From: Lactifluus volemus
Taxonomy: Eukaryota > Basidiomycota > Agaricomycetes > Russulales > Russulaceae
Reading direction: 5' to 3'
Assembly (NCBI GenBank): GCA_022376515.1
Contig: WTXI01000007.1
Location: 496,001-560,000 of the forward strand
Length of the DNA: 64,000 nt
Part shown: in pieces, positions 22,633-34,205 of the stretch
Position numbering within the stretch: position 1 is the first letter of the stretch
Layout of the letters: each line of letters starts with the position of its first letter
Translations under genes and position numbers: made by a program
The notes under the pieces: generated by a model
What the model was told of the DNA's origin: nothing
What the model saw: the letters and a program-made list of their open reading frames with translations, nothing else
Database searches by the model: none

Positions 22633-23965
22633 TTATATTAATAAAGGAGTACCCGGTCGTGACGTGACGCGGGATGCGGGCGCCCTCATTGGTCGGAGCG
22701 TGATCGTGCACCTGACCGGTGACGATCGGCGGCTTCCTCTCTTTCGACCGCGTCTCGCACGCGAGGGTGACCGTGTAGCTCCGACGGGGGGCCGCGGGGA
22801 GCACGAGCTCGACGCAATCTTTTATCTGAACCAGATTTTCCGAGTGGAATGAGCTGATATCGCCGGTAACGTGTAGAAATGCCGCTCTCGAGACACATGC
22901 TTCGTTGGCAAGTACGCTCAACGACCGTTTCTCGACATTTTGTGCCTTGCGCGGCCGTTCGCAGCTTTTAGGGGATTCATGTCAATGTCGACATCCTTTC
23001 TCTGTTTTACTTTTCGACAACTTACAATATCTGGTACGACCCAGACAAACACTTGCAGCTCCGTCACGCCCGAGCTCTCTTCCTCTACTAAGCTCTCACC
23101 TGCTCTTTCCTCCTCCCATGTTCTGTCTCAAAAACGCAGTTGGGGATGACGTCTCGCGCGCGATGAGGACGACTTTCCTTGCTCTCTGTGTGCTTTCTCT
23201 CTCCCCCTGTCTCCTCCTCACGTGTGCTGTCTCAAAAGGGCAGTTGAGGAAGCACTTTCTTGCGGATGACGACACTGATGGCAAACTTTGGTCACCTCAA
23301 CTGCCTCATTTTGTTGCTCCTCACTTGGCCCCTTTCTCCTGTGCGTTGGATTTCCACCTGCTGTACATCACCGCTCAACTTCTTCAGTTGACACAGCGTC
23401 TTACACGCGATGACTCCCTGTCCACATGGCGTTCCCAACTTTCTATTGTACTACCCCCGATCACCTTCTTCTTTTTTGACCGTCTCGCACGCGACGACAT
23501 CGTGACCACGTAGCTCTAACAGTGGGCCGCGGGGAGCACGACGTCGACTGAAGGCTCTCGCACCAACGGTGACGGCGCGGGCGACGTCCTTCGGCTTGCG
23601 CTTGCGCTCCGACTCCCAAACGTTGTGGCCTAGCTCCGACAGCGGGCGGCGGGGAGCACAACATCGACCATATTGGCTTCTTCAACCTGAATAGCAGTTA
23701 CTTCGCCCGTCCGATTTCTGTCAGTTATGGCACCAAAACCCTAACCTTACATAATAACCATGTTTGGGTTTGATCATTCTGCTGATGTGTGCCTGTCATT
23801 TATCTCTATTTTCTTCTCCGCCCATTGCTACCCACCTCATGCACGACTCCCGCCCGACACCCAGCCTCTCTCGTCTTCCTCATCGACTCTCAAGACATCT
23901 CAGGTACTGGTACCAGCAGAGCCAACACCCTCACCAAGGCTAGATAGCCGCTCACTTCTCAGCGT
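22633..23965. other. unassigned interlude with a dispersed GC-rich repeat
   Basis: Unlike the modules. A GC-rich motif resembling GGGCCGCGGGGAGCACGA occurs three times in longer similar contexts (about 22775-22815, 23510-23552 and 23625-23668), each after TAGCTC(C/T)(G/A)AC. TGTCTCAAAA(A/G)(C/G)GCAGTTG also occurs twice (23127 and 23230). No gene was recognised. Confidence 0.4.
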
Positions 23966-24481
23966 TAAAGAAGTGTGTCCGAATTTTTCTCTCGTACCGC
24001 CTCCAACATTCTTCCAAAGCCAGTTGTGACAAGCGCCCCGGACATTGACCTAACCGTATTCGAGCAAATTCTCGAACTTGACGACAACGACGACATATTC
24101 TCAAAAGGCATGGTCGATGCGTACTTTGATCAAGCGGAGAAAACGTTCAACAACATGGACGATGCCCTGTGCGCACTTTGATCATTCCCCTCATTTCCGG
24201 TCACACTTATCAGACGTTTTAGAAAGAGGAAAAATCTCGGAGAGTTATCTTTCCTAGGCCGCTTTCTGAAGGGATCCTCTGCGGCGCTTGGCGTTTCTAA
24301 GGTGCAGTCGGCGTGTGAGGCTATCCAACACTACGGAAAATTACGAGAGGGCAGCACAGCTATCACTGAGGCAGAGGCCGTCGTTAAGATCACAAAAGCA
24401 CTTGCGCGCGCAAGAGAAGATTACGGGGAAGCAAAGAAATGGCTGGACAACTTTTATGCAAGTCGTGTAAAGAAAGATTGA
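23966..24481 (+). pseudogene. Ypd1-like histidine phosphotransfer gene lacking the His
   Basis: Two exons recognisable. 23966-24168 reads DIDLTVFEQILELDD and FSKGMVDAYFDQAEKTF; intron 24169-24222 (GTGCGC...TTTTAG); 24223-24481 reads LGRFLKGSSAALGVSKV, then ACEAIQHYGKL and WLDNFYASRVKKD. This is the HPt four-helix protein relaying phosphate from a hybrid histidine kinase to response regulators. In the family the motif is GHFLKGSSAALG; here the His codon is CGC, Arg (24260-24262). The 5' end is unclear: no ATG in frame directly upstream, though an upstream exon at 23760-23900 could supply one. It lies outside the modules, so it is probably a duplicated, non-phosphorylatable copy. It could also be a regulatory decoy if expressed. 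Confidence 0.75.
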
Positions 24482-24945
24482 AACCGTCAAGGAGGTGGTT
24501 TCTTGGGCGACTGATTGATATATTAATTGACGAGGGCATGTCGTTGGGTATAAGTCAACATTGCGAGGTTGCAACAATACTACTGTACAGATATACAACC
24601 AGCAACCCTCACTCGTCACTAATAGGGTGCGGGTAATACACGGAGGATATAGGCTCATATGTACTATCCCCGCTCCCCCTCCGTGAGTGATGTCCATAGC
24701 ACTTTTACCTCCGCTCGGAATCCCCCGAGTGTGCAAACGTCCATCGGGTTGAATGTGTGAGCAGGCGATCCGAGCTGCGATTTGTTCAGAGACACCTTTA
24801 TATGCTGTAATTGAGGAGATAACAATGATCCCGGCGATGAGCGGGCGCCGGCGCTATTAACCTTTCTCGCGCTTGTCAAGTCGGTGCAGTTTGACTGTCC
24901 ACTAAATCCACTTTATCACTACGCCCCTCACTCCCCTTCCCTTAC
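24482..24945 (+). other. truncated module 3 upstream region
   Basis: The first about 50 bp continue the phosphotransfer gene 3' flank. From about 24535 (GGGCATGTCGTTGGGTATAA) the module upstream region resumes; the first about 300 bp of the module, including the CACGTG motif, are missing. No gene. Confidence 0.5.
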
Positions 24946-25528
24946 ATGGCCAATATCGTCCCTGTCGCTGGAATTTTCGAGGGTTCAAGTCTATCTACAT
25001 ATCTCGGCCTGGATCATCTCTGACCGCCTTCGGAACTAGTCGTTAAATTGTATCATGCTAACAAGACCAAAGCCCATAAGGTAATATGATCTCTCAGCCT
25101 TCATGTCCATTTCACTGCTAAAAGATGGATCCAGAAGCTGCTTTTAGGGCTCGTCCGTGAATGCGATTCCTTGCTCACCACAGTCAGGGAATACTCCGAG
25201 TCATCGCTGCTAGTTGGGACCGATGCAGCCATCGAAGCCAATGAAATCGAGAGGTGCGCATAACAGACTTTCTGACCAGCTCGGAACGCGTTGTTCATAC
25301 TCTATCATAGATCAATCGAACGTATTTCGAGACGAGGATTGGAATGGGCGAGTTACGATGACAAAACAGCTTCCGTTAGACACCATGAGATCAAAATTGG
25401 TATCGATGAGTGTTATCGTGAACTCACAGCATGCTCAGACAGGTTTACGGTACGTAAAGCTTTTGCCTCATACTGAAGTGTCACAGCTTCATTCTTTCTA
25501 GATGACGATGGCCGCACTGGCCGATATC

Positions 25529-25815
25529 GACACTCGAATTCAAGAGGCAGACCGACGACGTGCTTTTCCACAACTATACGACTCGATAGTCGGATCGCTA
25601 GAAAATTTACAGACAACTAGCGACATTCATGGTCGAGTTCGAGGAGCAGACCGACGACGTGATTTTGCACGACTATACGACTTGATGGTCAGAGCGCTAG
25701 AAGAATTACAGACAACTAGCGACAATCGCGATCGAGTTCGAGAGACCAAAAACGTGATTTTGCACAACTATACGACTTGATGGTCAGATCGCTAGAAGAA
25801 GTACAGACAAATAGT
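25529..25815 (+). repeat. tandem coiled-coil repeat, three units
   Basis: Units start at 25529 (93 nt), 25622 (99 nt) and 25721. Each encodes a segment like RVRGADRRRDFARLYDLMVR followed by LEELQTTSDN. Other copies have one unit. In-frame expansion of the linker between helical domain and pseudokinase, with a later frameshift in unit three. Confidence 0.8.
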
Positions 25816-27240
25816 CGCAGCATGCCACCAGCAGAGCAACAATGGACCGAGCTACTCTCTCCAGGTAGATCTGACACAGGCTCCTTGCGTGCGTGCGGGA
25901 CTGAGTCCATCGTATAGCAGAAGCAGGCCATGACAACCAAACGTCATCGCAGTTAACGACCCCTCCACGGCCCAAACCAAGAGATTGTAAGTTGTGATGT
26001 CCCGCTCACAAGTGGTCACTCACACCCTTGTAAATTCTAGTGACAGGAAAAGTTTCCATAATCAGTCAGCAACCGGATATCAAAGGATCCCTCTTGGACT
26101 TCTATCTTGGCGAATGGGAGAGTGATGAAGAGCAAGTACGTATATCCCTATTCAGAGGTCCAACTGAACCTCATTTGCGTTTAGGCCACACTTGGCTGCC
26201 CGAAAGACCAGTCGCCAGCTTCTCAAATGGCAAGTTCAGTTATACTATGATGTTGTCACGACTTGATCGCTATTCCCACAGCACTTCAAGGAGTGGGTCG
26301 GGACTTGTGTTGGCCTTCACCATCGGCACCTTCTCGGCATCTCTGGACATGTTACCATAGGAGATTCCATTTATTCCGTACGTCCGACCCCACACTGATG
26401 ATGTCCTTTCAAGACGTTGGGGATTACAGGTTAGTCCATGGATGCGAAATGGGAATATCCGAGAGTTCATCAGGATAAACCCGAATGTGGACCGATTGCG
26501 TCTACTTGGCGAGGTTGCTTCTGGTGTGTACGATGTTCCCAGTGGGATGTCAGCAACCATAGATATATTGATAAACGGCAGCTTTGGAATATCTTCACGA
26601 AAACGAGATCATCCACGGTGATATATGTGGGGTAAGCCACCATCTTGTTGGCTGGGCTGAATCATCCCGATGTATTTCTTCTCCAGAAAAATGTTTTAAT
26701 CAATGGGGACGGCAAAGCATTTGTTTGTGGGTTCAATCTATCTGGATATCTGAAAGTACGTGGGTCATCTGGCATGCCATTATGCCTTACGTTGAGATGT
26801 AACATTTCAAGCCGTCCTTTGATATAGCCCGTACTCGTTGGTTTTCTCCAGAAAGGATGACACCTCATGGTTTTAATCCCCCAACCGAGAAGGGGGACGT
26901 CTGGTCTTTTGGGTCACTCGGTGTCGAGGTGTTTACAGGGCAAGACCCGTATAGCTCCCACAAAGATTTCTATGTACCTGTTCTGTTGAATGGGGGGACA
27001 CCACCTGCCGATCGTGGATCCACGACAGTTGATATGAGCTCACAAATATGGGACCTTCTGGAGTCTTGCTGGCAGACTGATCCAACAAAGCGCCCTTCGA
27101 TGTCTGATGTTCATTTGGCGATACGTGGGATGCTTGCTCTGCGTGTTGGTGAGTGATTTCTTGCCTCTGTCTAGCTTGAATTTATCTTTATATCGTCACA
27201 GATCGACAACAAAGAACTTTCCCTGGCGGAGATTTGGACT

Positions 27241-27360
27241 CTGTTTTCACAATCGACAGTGCATCGATCCACGGCAGCGACCGCGATTGGGGCTCTGTCT
27301 TCACAATGGAGAGTGCATCGATCCGCGGCAGCGACCGAGATTGGGGCTCTGTCTTCGCAG
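27241..27360 (+). repeat. 60-bp tandem duplication in the tail
   Basis: Two adjacent about 60-bp units with GCATCGATCC(A/G)CGGCAGCGACCG and GATTGGGGCTCTGTCTTC; other modules have one. It adds a 20-residue Ser-rich unit. Confidence 0.75.
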
Positions 27361-27410
27361 CGAGCGTCCATCGATCCTCGCTAGGGACCTTCGTCTCGGT
27401 CGACAATTGA

Positions 27411-27786
27411 ATTGGCAACCCAATCGACAATCCTGCCGTGGAACGATAGGATGGCATGTCCGAGTCGGGTGTTCTGTTGTCAACATCATCAGAGCTGTTG
27501 ATGAACCACTTAACACCATTCACTTGCAGCGTACAGGTGTTTACAAGCACTTCAAATTCACATCTCGAGCATCATGGATCTCGCTATCGGGCCTGGTCCT
27601 TGTTCCGGGCGCGTTAATCTATCTGTCCGCTCAGCATGTTTTTAATTTGCTGGCGTCACGCGTTGAGGCCAATAACACTGTTCCCGGGGCGCTCAGATGG
27701 AAATGGACTGGAAAACGAAGAGGAGAATCACTACTTTGTCATCCCTCACAAACAGCCAAAATAGAATAGATCATTAATTTGCCTGT
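27411..27786 (+). other. pseudokinase 3' conserved segment, module 3
   Basis: Carries the conserved post-stop stretch with a reading frame containing LVLVPGALIYLSAQHVFNLL, a hydrophobic segment that could be a membrane anchor. Frame position relative to the kinase needs an intron removing the TGA at 27408. Presence in modules 2, 3 and 5 supports a coding past. Confidence 0.45.
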
Positions 27787-28470
27787 TTATATTCTTTTAC
27801 AAACCTCAATAGCAACTTTGCACCCCATTCCTACTACCGAGCTGAGAAGGGCATGCGCCGGTGGCCTCTGAGAGTCGTGCTCGACAGCAGTATCGAGATG
27901 TTCTAGCTCGTCATCCCGGAATTCACGGATCACGTCCCTAAGAAGTACGATACTAGGATGCGTCGAGTCTTGAAGGTCTTTCAGTTGACTTGGTCATAAA
28001 TGAAATCAATATCAGCTGATGGAGATCTGTAATGGCACTTACTCGTCATAATGTTCACTAATGACCGTCTCAACTGCCTCTGTGCATGCCATCACCGCCC
28101 CCTTCCCCATGAGCGCTGTAACAGCACCTAATCCAAAACAGGCCACCTTTGCAACCTCCCATAACATTGTTGGCCGTACTTGGTGTTGAGTTTGAAGCTT
28201 GTTCATGACCGCGAGGTGTTTGGTCCCACATATCCTGTAAATCATCATGTTGAGATACCCAAAATGTAGGATGCAGGCATCGTAAGCTTGCCTGTATCAA
28301 TGCTGCTGTCGCAGGGTCACGTCGGAGGATAGCAAGCTGAGCCTCGTGGATGTGATTGGCGGCAACTTCGCCCACCTGGTCTACTCTCAAAGCGGCTTCA
28401 GGAAGTCTTCGTTGTGATGACGAGAGATCATCCGGTGTGGAAGAAACTGACAAGTCTGAAGATCTAGCAG
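27787..28470 (-). pseudogene. COQ7: COQ7 pseudogene copy C
   Basis: The best preserved of the three copies. Reads DDLSSSQRRLPEAALRVDQV, HIHEAQLAILRRDPATAALI, a GC-donor intron (GCAAGC...TTTACAG), DMWDQ, then NKLQTQHQVRPTMLWEVAK, an intron, and an intact last exon with [20 protein letters not shown] and [16 protein letters not shown] followed by TAA (complement 27787-27789). Right after DMWDQ an 8-nt deletion (near 28220) shifts the frame, so the di-iron hydroxylase cannot be made. Gly-to-Val and Leu-to-Pro changes are also visible against copy A. Lies convergent to the pseudokinase. Confidence 0.85.
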
Positions 28471-28742
28471 GATCAAGATAAGCTGAGGAGAGAGAGAGGA
28501 GGGGATATGAACAAATGAACGTAGGTGGGGCCGTGAGTTAGATACCTTGTACGCACCATGACTGTAAGTAAGAGAGAAACCATCCGACTCCCGGCCAGCT
28601 AGCGATTGTCGTAAGTTGCAGTCGAGCGTTGGGTGTGCTGTAAACGTTTGTCCGAGTTGCAGCGAACTAGTACTAGTAAACTCCTCACCCGCCCGCGGCA
28701 TGACTACCAACTGCACGCATGCACGATTACTACTACTGTCAG

Positions 28743-29076
28743 CAGTGTTGGACAGTCACAGACCGGAAGTCAAAAGTCAGGTCACGTGCATGTTGACTAG
28801 TCAGTGACCAGTCAGTGACTGTAAAACGACTTCCGACTTCGCGTGGGAATGCCAAAACCGCTTATTAATCACTGATCTGATGTTATCAGATGAATCGATA
28901 AGTTCAATCTTGTGACAGCTAATCTATTTGATTTCACGAAGTCTCATTTCAGCCCGTCGCCACCGCCATTACATCAGCGACCTAGGCAGAAGTTACGGTC
29001 GTGTGCAGTCACTGACCCTCGTGGTCAGATGACTTTCCTGACTGTCACGACTAAGTCACTGACCGGCACATCACTG
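28743..29076. mobile_element. MITE-like element with CAGTG ends
   Basis: A 334-bp non-coding segment, CAGTGTTGGACAGTC at the left end and the inverted CAGTGATGTGCCGGTCAGTG at the right end. The subterminal parts are packed with GTCAGTGAC and GTCACTGAC in both orientations. It replaces module sequence: the right end abuts GGCTAAACGG, the end of the GCGCGGACCCAGTTAGAGG block, so insertion went with a deletion. A non-autonomous hAT-type element is the likely class; no transposase and no clear duplication. Confidence 0.6.
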
Positions 29077-30599
29077 GGCTAAACGGTCTCCAAATCAGCA
29101 TCTCTGTATTCCGAAACACGTAACTGGGACAAGGAGACATGAGGAGGGCAGTAGGGTCATGAAAGACAGCTAGATAGACTATACATAGAGGCCAGATTAC
29201 GCTCCATCTCATGGCTTTGTTGTGAATAGTTACTTCCAAAGGATTTGGCGAGTTAAGCCCAAAAGGTAAGATAGAGGCATGTGGGGTGGGTGTGTATCGC
29301 CTTGGATGAAGGGGTCAGATGAAACCTCTTCTGGCTGATCGGGGCGGCAGAGAAAAAGAGCCGAGAGGTGGAAAAGTTATAGAATCAGTGAGACAACGTG
29401 GGGAGAAAGCCGGGTGGCAGGGAAAAAGGCAGTCAAGGCATGGCGGATAAGATACTGTAACGGGAGATTGAAAATATTGTGAAGAAGTGCGAGGGACAAT
29501 TGGTCTAAAGAGAAGACAGTGTACTGTAGAGGCGTTGTTGTCTGCGGGGGGTTGCGGCGGTTTGAGTGTGCCACGGTGTAGTGGCATGGTAGCATAGCGC
29601 GCGGCGTTGTGGCGTGGTGGTGAGCGAGTCTAGAATCTAGATAGTGTCTAGATCTTGTTGTCACATCGTACGTACAACCTGAGATCGAGATCTATCGCTT
29701 CAGCCTTTACCCGCGCTTCAGCGGGTCTCGTCTGACCTAGCGATCACCTTTTTGCTGACCCTCGATCATTGTGCCAGTGGAGAATGTGTAACGAGAAAAA
29801 CGTCTGGCTAACTCTCATTTCCAGCGCACCTTCTTCAAGTCTCAGGCGCCAAGTCAGCCAGCTCCAACCGTTGTCTCGGCTGTGCCATATCGGGCTTGGG
29901 ATACCATAATATCCTTGGACTTTTTACTGGTTCCTAAGGGAAACGATGACCCTAGACAGGACCCGTGTCTTGTACTCAAGCTTTCGTCACTTTCTATCGA
30001 GGCCAGTAGCGAGGCCAGGACAACATTTTTATTCTTCGTGACTTCGTCGTACATGACTAGGACAAAAGCTTCCATCATGAACCAGTTGTGTGGATGCACT
30101 GTCTACGAATCTGGAAATGAGTAAATGAGTAGATTCCTCGAGCCTCGAGCGACAAACGTGCCCCTGGATGAACGGAACGGTTACTCCACAATGCGAGGGC
30201 ATGTCCTCCAGATTCCAGAAGACGGTTTGTTTAGACTTGTTTTGGGCGGCACAGGGACCGCAAGCCGCAGGGATTTTCCCCATCAGTTGCCCAAAAATGG
30301 CTACTCACACTCGCGGCCACCTTGGACCCATCACCACCATTAATCTATTCAAATGGCTATTATTACACCTCGGTGCCTTCATCACTATCCAAATACTGTG
30401 GCATGTGTTAAAAACGTTGTTTCAACGTTGGCTAGCAGCTATACAATACCGATGCCAAAACTCCACTTCTCAAAATACATAAAATTGACCTCTCATCTTT
30501 GGCTGTAGGAACACGCATTTTGGCACCACCAAGGGGTTTATAAACACTCCGGTGCTGAACTTCTACCTTATGGTCCCATACTGAGCTCTATAGAAGAGC
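29077..30599 (+). other. inter-gene block, module 3
   Basis: Conserved landmarks: ATGGCTTTGTTGTGAATAG near 29212, GAGTTAAGCCCAAAAG near 29250, and the region 29800-30150 shared with 9150-9330. TATAAACACTCC lies about 60 bp before the zinc-finger ATG. No gene supported. Confidence 0.45.
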
Positions 30600-31374
30600 A
30601 TGGACAACTTCGGCTTTCCAGATGATGATCCTTTTCTCATTCCACTTGGACCTTTTGAACCTTTCAAACCTCGTGAACCAACAAAGAATAATCAACTGGC
30701 GGGTCCTCCTCTCCCTTCGCAACATCCTGAAATCAGAGGTAACGAGGAGCTTCTTCCGGAGGTGCTGTATTGCTCTTCCATTCATTATCGTGTCGGCATA
30801 GTGAATTCGCCACAGGAGTACCAATTTCGACCTGACCCGCATTTTGTCTACACGTTTTCGGCAGTCTCCACGGCAGGGCCTCTTGATATTGAGCCATATC
30901 CTTTTGATAATGGTTCTTTGACAGTGTCCTCATGTGAGTAACTTGCGTCATTCCCAAGCGAGAACTTCTTCTTTATCTTGACTGTAATAGCTGTCGGACG
31001 CAATATACGGGAGGACAACAGCGGACCACCAACATTCCCTACCCAAATTTCTGCGACCTCACACCACGGCCCCATGACTCCGCAAGCCCAACAAGGTGAG
31101 TTCTCTCATTCTCAACTGGCATCTCAAGCTTACCAACACTGTCGTTTTGGTGCCAGAATACCCCGTCACACTTGAAACGACCCAGGGCTCGAAGTTGCTG
31201 TGCCCTGTATGTGGAAACACATTCTACTCAAGGGGGGTTCGCGATCGTCACCTGGATGATGTACACTCGGACCCGCAAATCTGTCCTCATTCTAAATGTA
31301 ACGCTAAGCTTAAAGGGAAGCGCAAACTCAAGTACCATCTCTCTGTACATCACAAGGCAGCCCCCCCTAACTAA
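30600..31374 (+). CDS. two-finger C2H2 zinc-finger protein C
   Basis: Starts MDNFGFPDDDPFLIPLGPFE. Introns: GTGCTG...CCACAG (about 30760-30818), GTGAGT...AATAG (about 30933-30990) and GTGAGT...GCCAG (about 31095-31157). The frame is open through all of them: EYQFRPDPHFVYTFSAVS, VGRNIREDNSGPPTFPTQIS, EYPVTLETTQGS, then fingers CPVCGNTFYSRGVRDRH and CPHSKCNAKLKGKRKLKYH ending AAPPN. Intact and closest to gene A. Probably nuclear and nucleic-acid-binding; the Pro/acidic N-terminus could be an activation segment (inference). Confidence 0.75.
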
Positions 31375-32439
31375 CAACGAGTTCTGGAGTCTGGAGTTCG
31401 GAATGACGCGGCGGTAGGCTCCGGACACCGTCTATGGTCCCGCTTCTTTCCGGGTTAAAGTTGCGTTTGTGCAACTGTATGTATTTCTTTTCAAGTGTAT
31501 AACACAGAAAGCGCAACAGCGCGTGGTTCAGGGGGCGCGATATCTGCGTCGGGAGTCCCCATGCATTCACTGGCTACACACGCGTTTGACCTTGAATATC
31601 GTGTCTTCAAGTTTTTGGTCGTGGTGACTTTCGTCTCAGTATGTTTTTCTTTACTACGATACAGACACTGCGATAGCTTGTGAAAAGTTTCCGTTTCATG
31701 CCAGCGTCCATGTCACCATCGATGTATCATCACTGGGTGAGCCTATTCTGGATCTGTAGTATCACACTTGGTCACACACCCACATATTTATATCTAGTGA
31801 ATCACGTACTACGCGTCTTTCCAACCAAGTGAATATTGGGCGTGCTTGATAGATTATGGCCTGTTCAGCGCATTCCGCGGTCAGCTGTCCACTTGACATA
31901 CCTATATACAGTTGCTGTGTGCAACACTGGCGACGTTAACGCGTCTCACGTGATGGTTTCGCACAGCGAAATGAGCGCTGGCGAAAAAGATCCGAACCAA
32001 TCAGCAGCTGAGTTGCCTCAGGCTTGCGATGGGAACCAATTTATCACTTCCCTCCCTCCCCCCCCCTCAGGCTGAGCCATCGATCGTGAAACGAACATGC
32101 GGCATCCAGTTTCTCCCCTAGACACCCCCACCTGAAGCGGTGCGTACTACCGCCGATCCCACAATGAGACGCGGATCTTTGTATGGCAAAACTCCGAAAC
32201 ACGAATTTTCATTGGCTTCATTGCGGGGGGCAAGTCAACATATTCAACGTTCCGTTCAACTCCTGGCTTGCCATCATTTGCCCACTGCATTCGAACCCTG
32301 AATCAGGCGTGGAACTCTAATTCACTTTCGCGCGCGTGGTACTGTTGTCGTGACTTGTCTATCACAAGGTCAAAAATTGAACCTGAAATTGTTGATGCTA
32401 TCCACGCCAAGGATGAGCAGATAGATTGACAAGGGTACT
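31375..32439 (+). other. 3' flank of gene C and unassigned spacer
   Basis: 31375-31750 repeats the 3' flank of gene A. From about 31790 the sequence matches nothing else in the window apart from a TCACGTGATGG at 31946-31956, identical to the motif upstream of the kinase genes. No gene recognised. Confidence 0.4.
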
Positions 32440-32935
32440 GTCCCTATGGTGTCATTTACCAGAGCCCTTTTCTCTCGTTGGCCCGTTTAGTGATAGCGAT
32501 ATTCTTTTGAAAATCGAATAGCAGTATCGGGACAACTATCGCCATGCTGGCCTCAGTTGGTTGGCATGGAAGGATTTTCATGTGTCCTTTGCTGCGCCTT
32601 GACATCCACGTTATCATGACCTTGCAATAGCACCACTCGGAGGTGCACCTTTCGTGCTGCCAGATGTCATCACGGTGTCAAAGCGTTTCTCGTTTCGGGA
32701 ATGACGCTGATGCCGAACTGTCTTGCGTAATATCCAAACAAGCCATGACCTGGGATAGTTTATGCCAGTGCTCGAGCAACGCCTTGATAACGGGCGTCCT
32801 TCTTTTTTGGATACCAGTTCACGTAAGAGTTGGCCAAGTGTTCTATGATCCAGATCTGAGCTATCAAAACCATGGCCAAAAGATTCATCCTTGACCCCGA
32901 AGGCCCCTGAGGTGTGAAGAAATGGCCTCAAGAAA
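32440..32935 (+). pseudogene. unknown gene remnant at the start of module 4
   Basis: Shares GCACCACTCGGAGGTGC(A/C)CCTTTCGTGCTGCCA and the following about 250 bp with 49680-49925. In module 5 the corresponding frame reads APLGGAPFVLPNATTVSKRF; here it is broken after SKRFSFRE. I do not recognise the family. It sits directly before the module start in both copies, so it belongs to the repeated unit. Confidence 0.4.
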
Positions 32936-33052
32936 TCGCTTAATTATCCCGAATGTGCAAATGTAGCGAATCATTTAATTACCGCGGTGGCTAGCATAAG
33001 TTTTCAGCGCTTGTCTCAGAGGAACCCACAATTGATATAAGATGACCTACTG

Positions 33053-34205
33053 TAACTTAATCGCTAACTACCGAATAAAATGCTTATAAGTTTCAGGAGA
33101 TTTTTTTTTTTTGGAAAGTGCTTTCATTTTCGGGAACTAACTTACTCGCCAACTACCGAAATTAAATGCTAAATGCCATCGGCTTATCTTAGCGCGCTGG
33201 AGCCGGGCCGGTGGACTAGGCCGAAACGCACATCCCTGTTAGGGGATAGTGTGGGCCCGGGACTCATGGCCTCCTACCCCACTAAAACCTCACGATTGTA
33301 GAGCCTGTTGAATGGGGGATCCCCATTTTGTCTTAGGATGTGGTCCCGGGTGTGGGATACTAGGATGGTGAATTTTGTTCAGATGGGCTGCGGTCATGGA
33401 TTTGTGAGAGACTTCCTTGGAGCTAGCACCTGTGGCCGTGGTCGTGTTGGATGCAATTAAACGTTGTTTGGGTTGGGGGGGCGTTCGTTTGCAATTTATG
33501 GGCTCATTTGTCTGTACAAGGGGAGTTCGAACTCAGCTCTTCTGTTGTGAAAAGGGTCGTGTTCGGTTATCTGCCTGATGGCGGGTGGTTCAGTGGCATA
33601 TGGAAAGGGCTCGGGTGGGGTCTTAGGTATAGGTAGCCGATTCGAGATGAAAGCAGTTTTGTTTCATTGATGTGAGGTATACTGGCTGGGCATTGTTATT
33701 GGTTTTGGATCCGCGGTGTTTCACACTTATTTTATGGTATTTGTTACAGAAAGTGGTGGCTCTTAGTGGTTTGCTGTTATTCTAGCTGACGGAGTATGTA
33801 TCTCAGGCTGTATGTAGTCCTTTCCCCGGCTATAAGGGGGGTGGGTTTTGAGTTTCGGTGTCGATCGGTGACATTTGGGGTGATGGCGAGGCTTACTGGT
33901 GTGGAGGTGTTGGTCACAACTCACGACAATCTCACAGCTTTATTCACGATATGTTTGTTGCGATAGGTGGTGGCTTTTATTGGTTCACTACTGTGTGGCG
34001 ACGGTAATGTACAGGGTTGTTCGTGGACATAATGGGTGTGTCACGGTTCCAGGTGTGTTATGGTTGTTGGTTTCTGGGGGGGCGGTGTTCGTTTTCAAGC
34101 TGTGGGTGGTGGCATTGCCTCTTCACCCTCCTTGCCCTGGCATGGCCGTGGGAAAATCGCACCTGGTGGTGCCTGGTTGCGGTTCAAGGAGCCCCCCATA
34201 TGCGG
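33053..34205. other. unrelated segment replacing the kinase and COQ7 of module 4
   Basis: The module start breaks off at about 33045 (GAACCCACAATTGATATAAG) and module sequence resumes at 34206 (GGTCCAACAAGATTTC), which in module 2 lies after the pseudokinase. So kinase and COQ7 are deleted. The filler is G/T-rich and has no convincing ORF. A 32/33-bp imperfect direct repeat (33053-33084 and 33138-33170, core AACTACCGAA) flanks a run of 12 T. Confidence 0.55.

Larger units (their letters stand above)
24946..27410 (+). pseudogene. MLKL-like NTD pseudokinase, module 3 (frameshifted)
   Basis: Homologous to the module 2 gene along its length: KLLLGLVRECDSLLTTVREY, EWASYDDKTASVRHHEIKIG, kinase-like domain with ATLG at the beta3 site, GFN in place of DFG (26729-26737), DVWSFG. 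The first exon has a stop in the frame that is open in module 2. The coiled-coil exon has expanded to three units (25529-25815) and the third is frameshifted near 25746, so the protein would end at NYTT before the kinase-like domain. The ATATAG acceptor near 26828 is kept. The Ser-rich tail has a 60-bp tandem duplication (27241-27360). TGA at 27408. Neighbour: convergent COQ7 copy. Confidence 0.7.

Noticed and set aside
22633..24481. Phosphotransfer gene as Helitron cargo
   Set aside because: The hairpin lies upstream of CTAG on the plus strand, so the element ends at 22632 and the gene lies outside it.
24341..24736. Minus-strand 131-codon frame upstream of module 3
   Set aside because: Overlaps the phosphotransfer exon on the other strand and changes frame in the other module copies.
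32440..32935. Protease or hydrolase gene before module 4
   Set aside because: The APLGGAPFVLP frame looked protein-like, but no catalytic motif could be seen, so no function is assigned.
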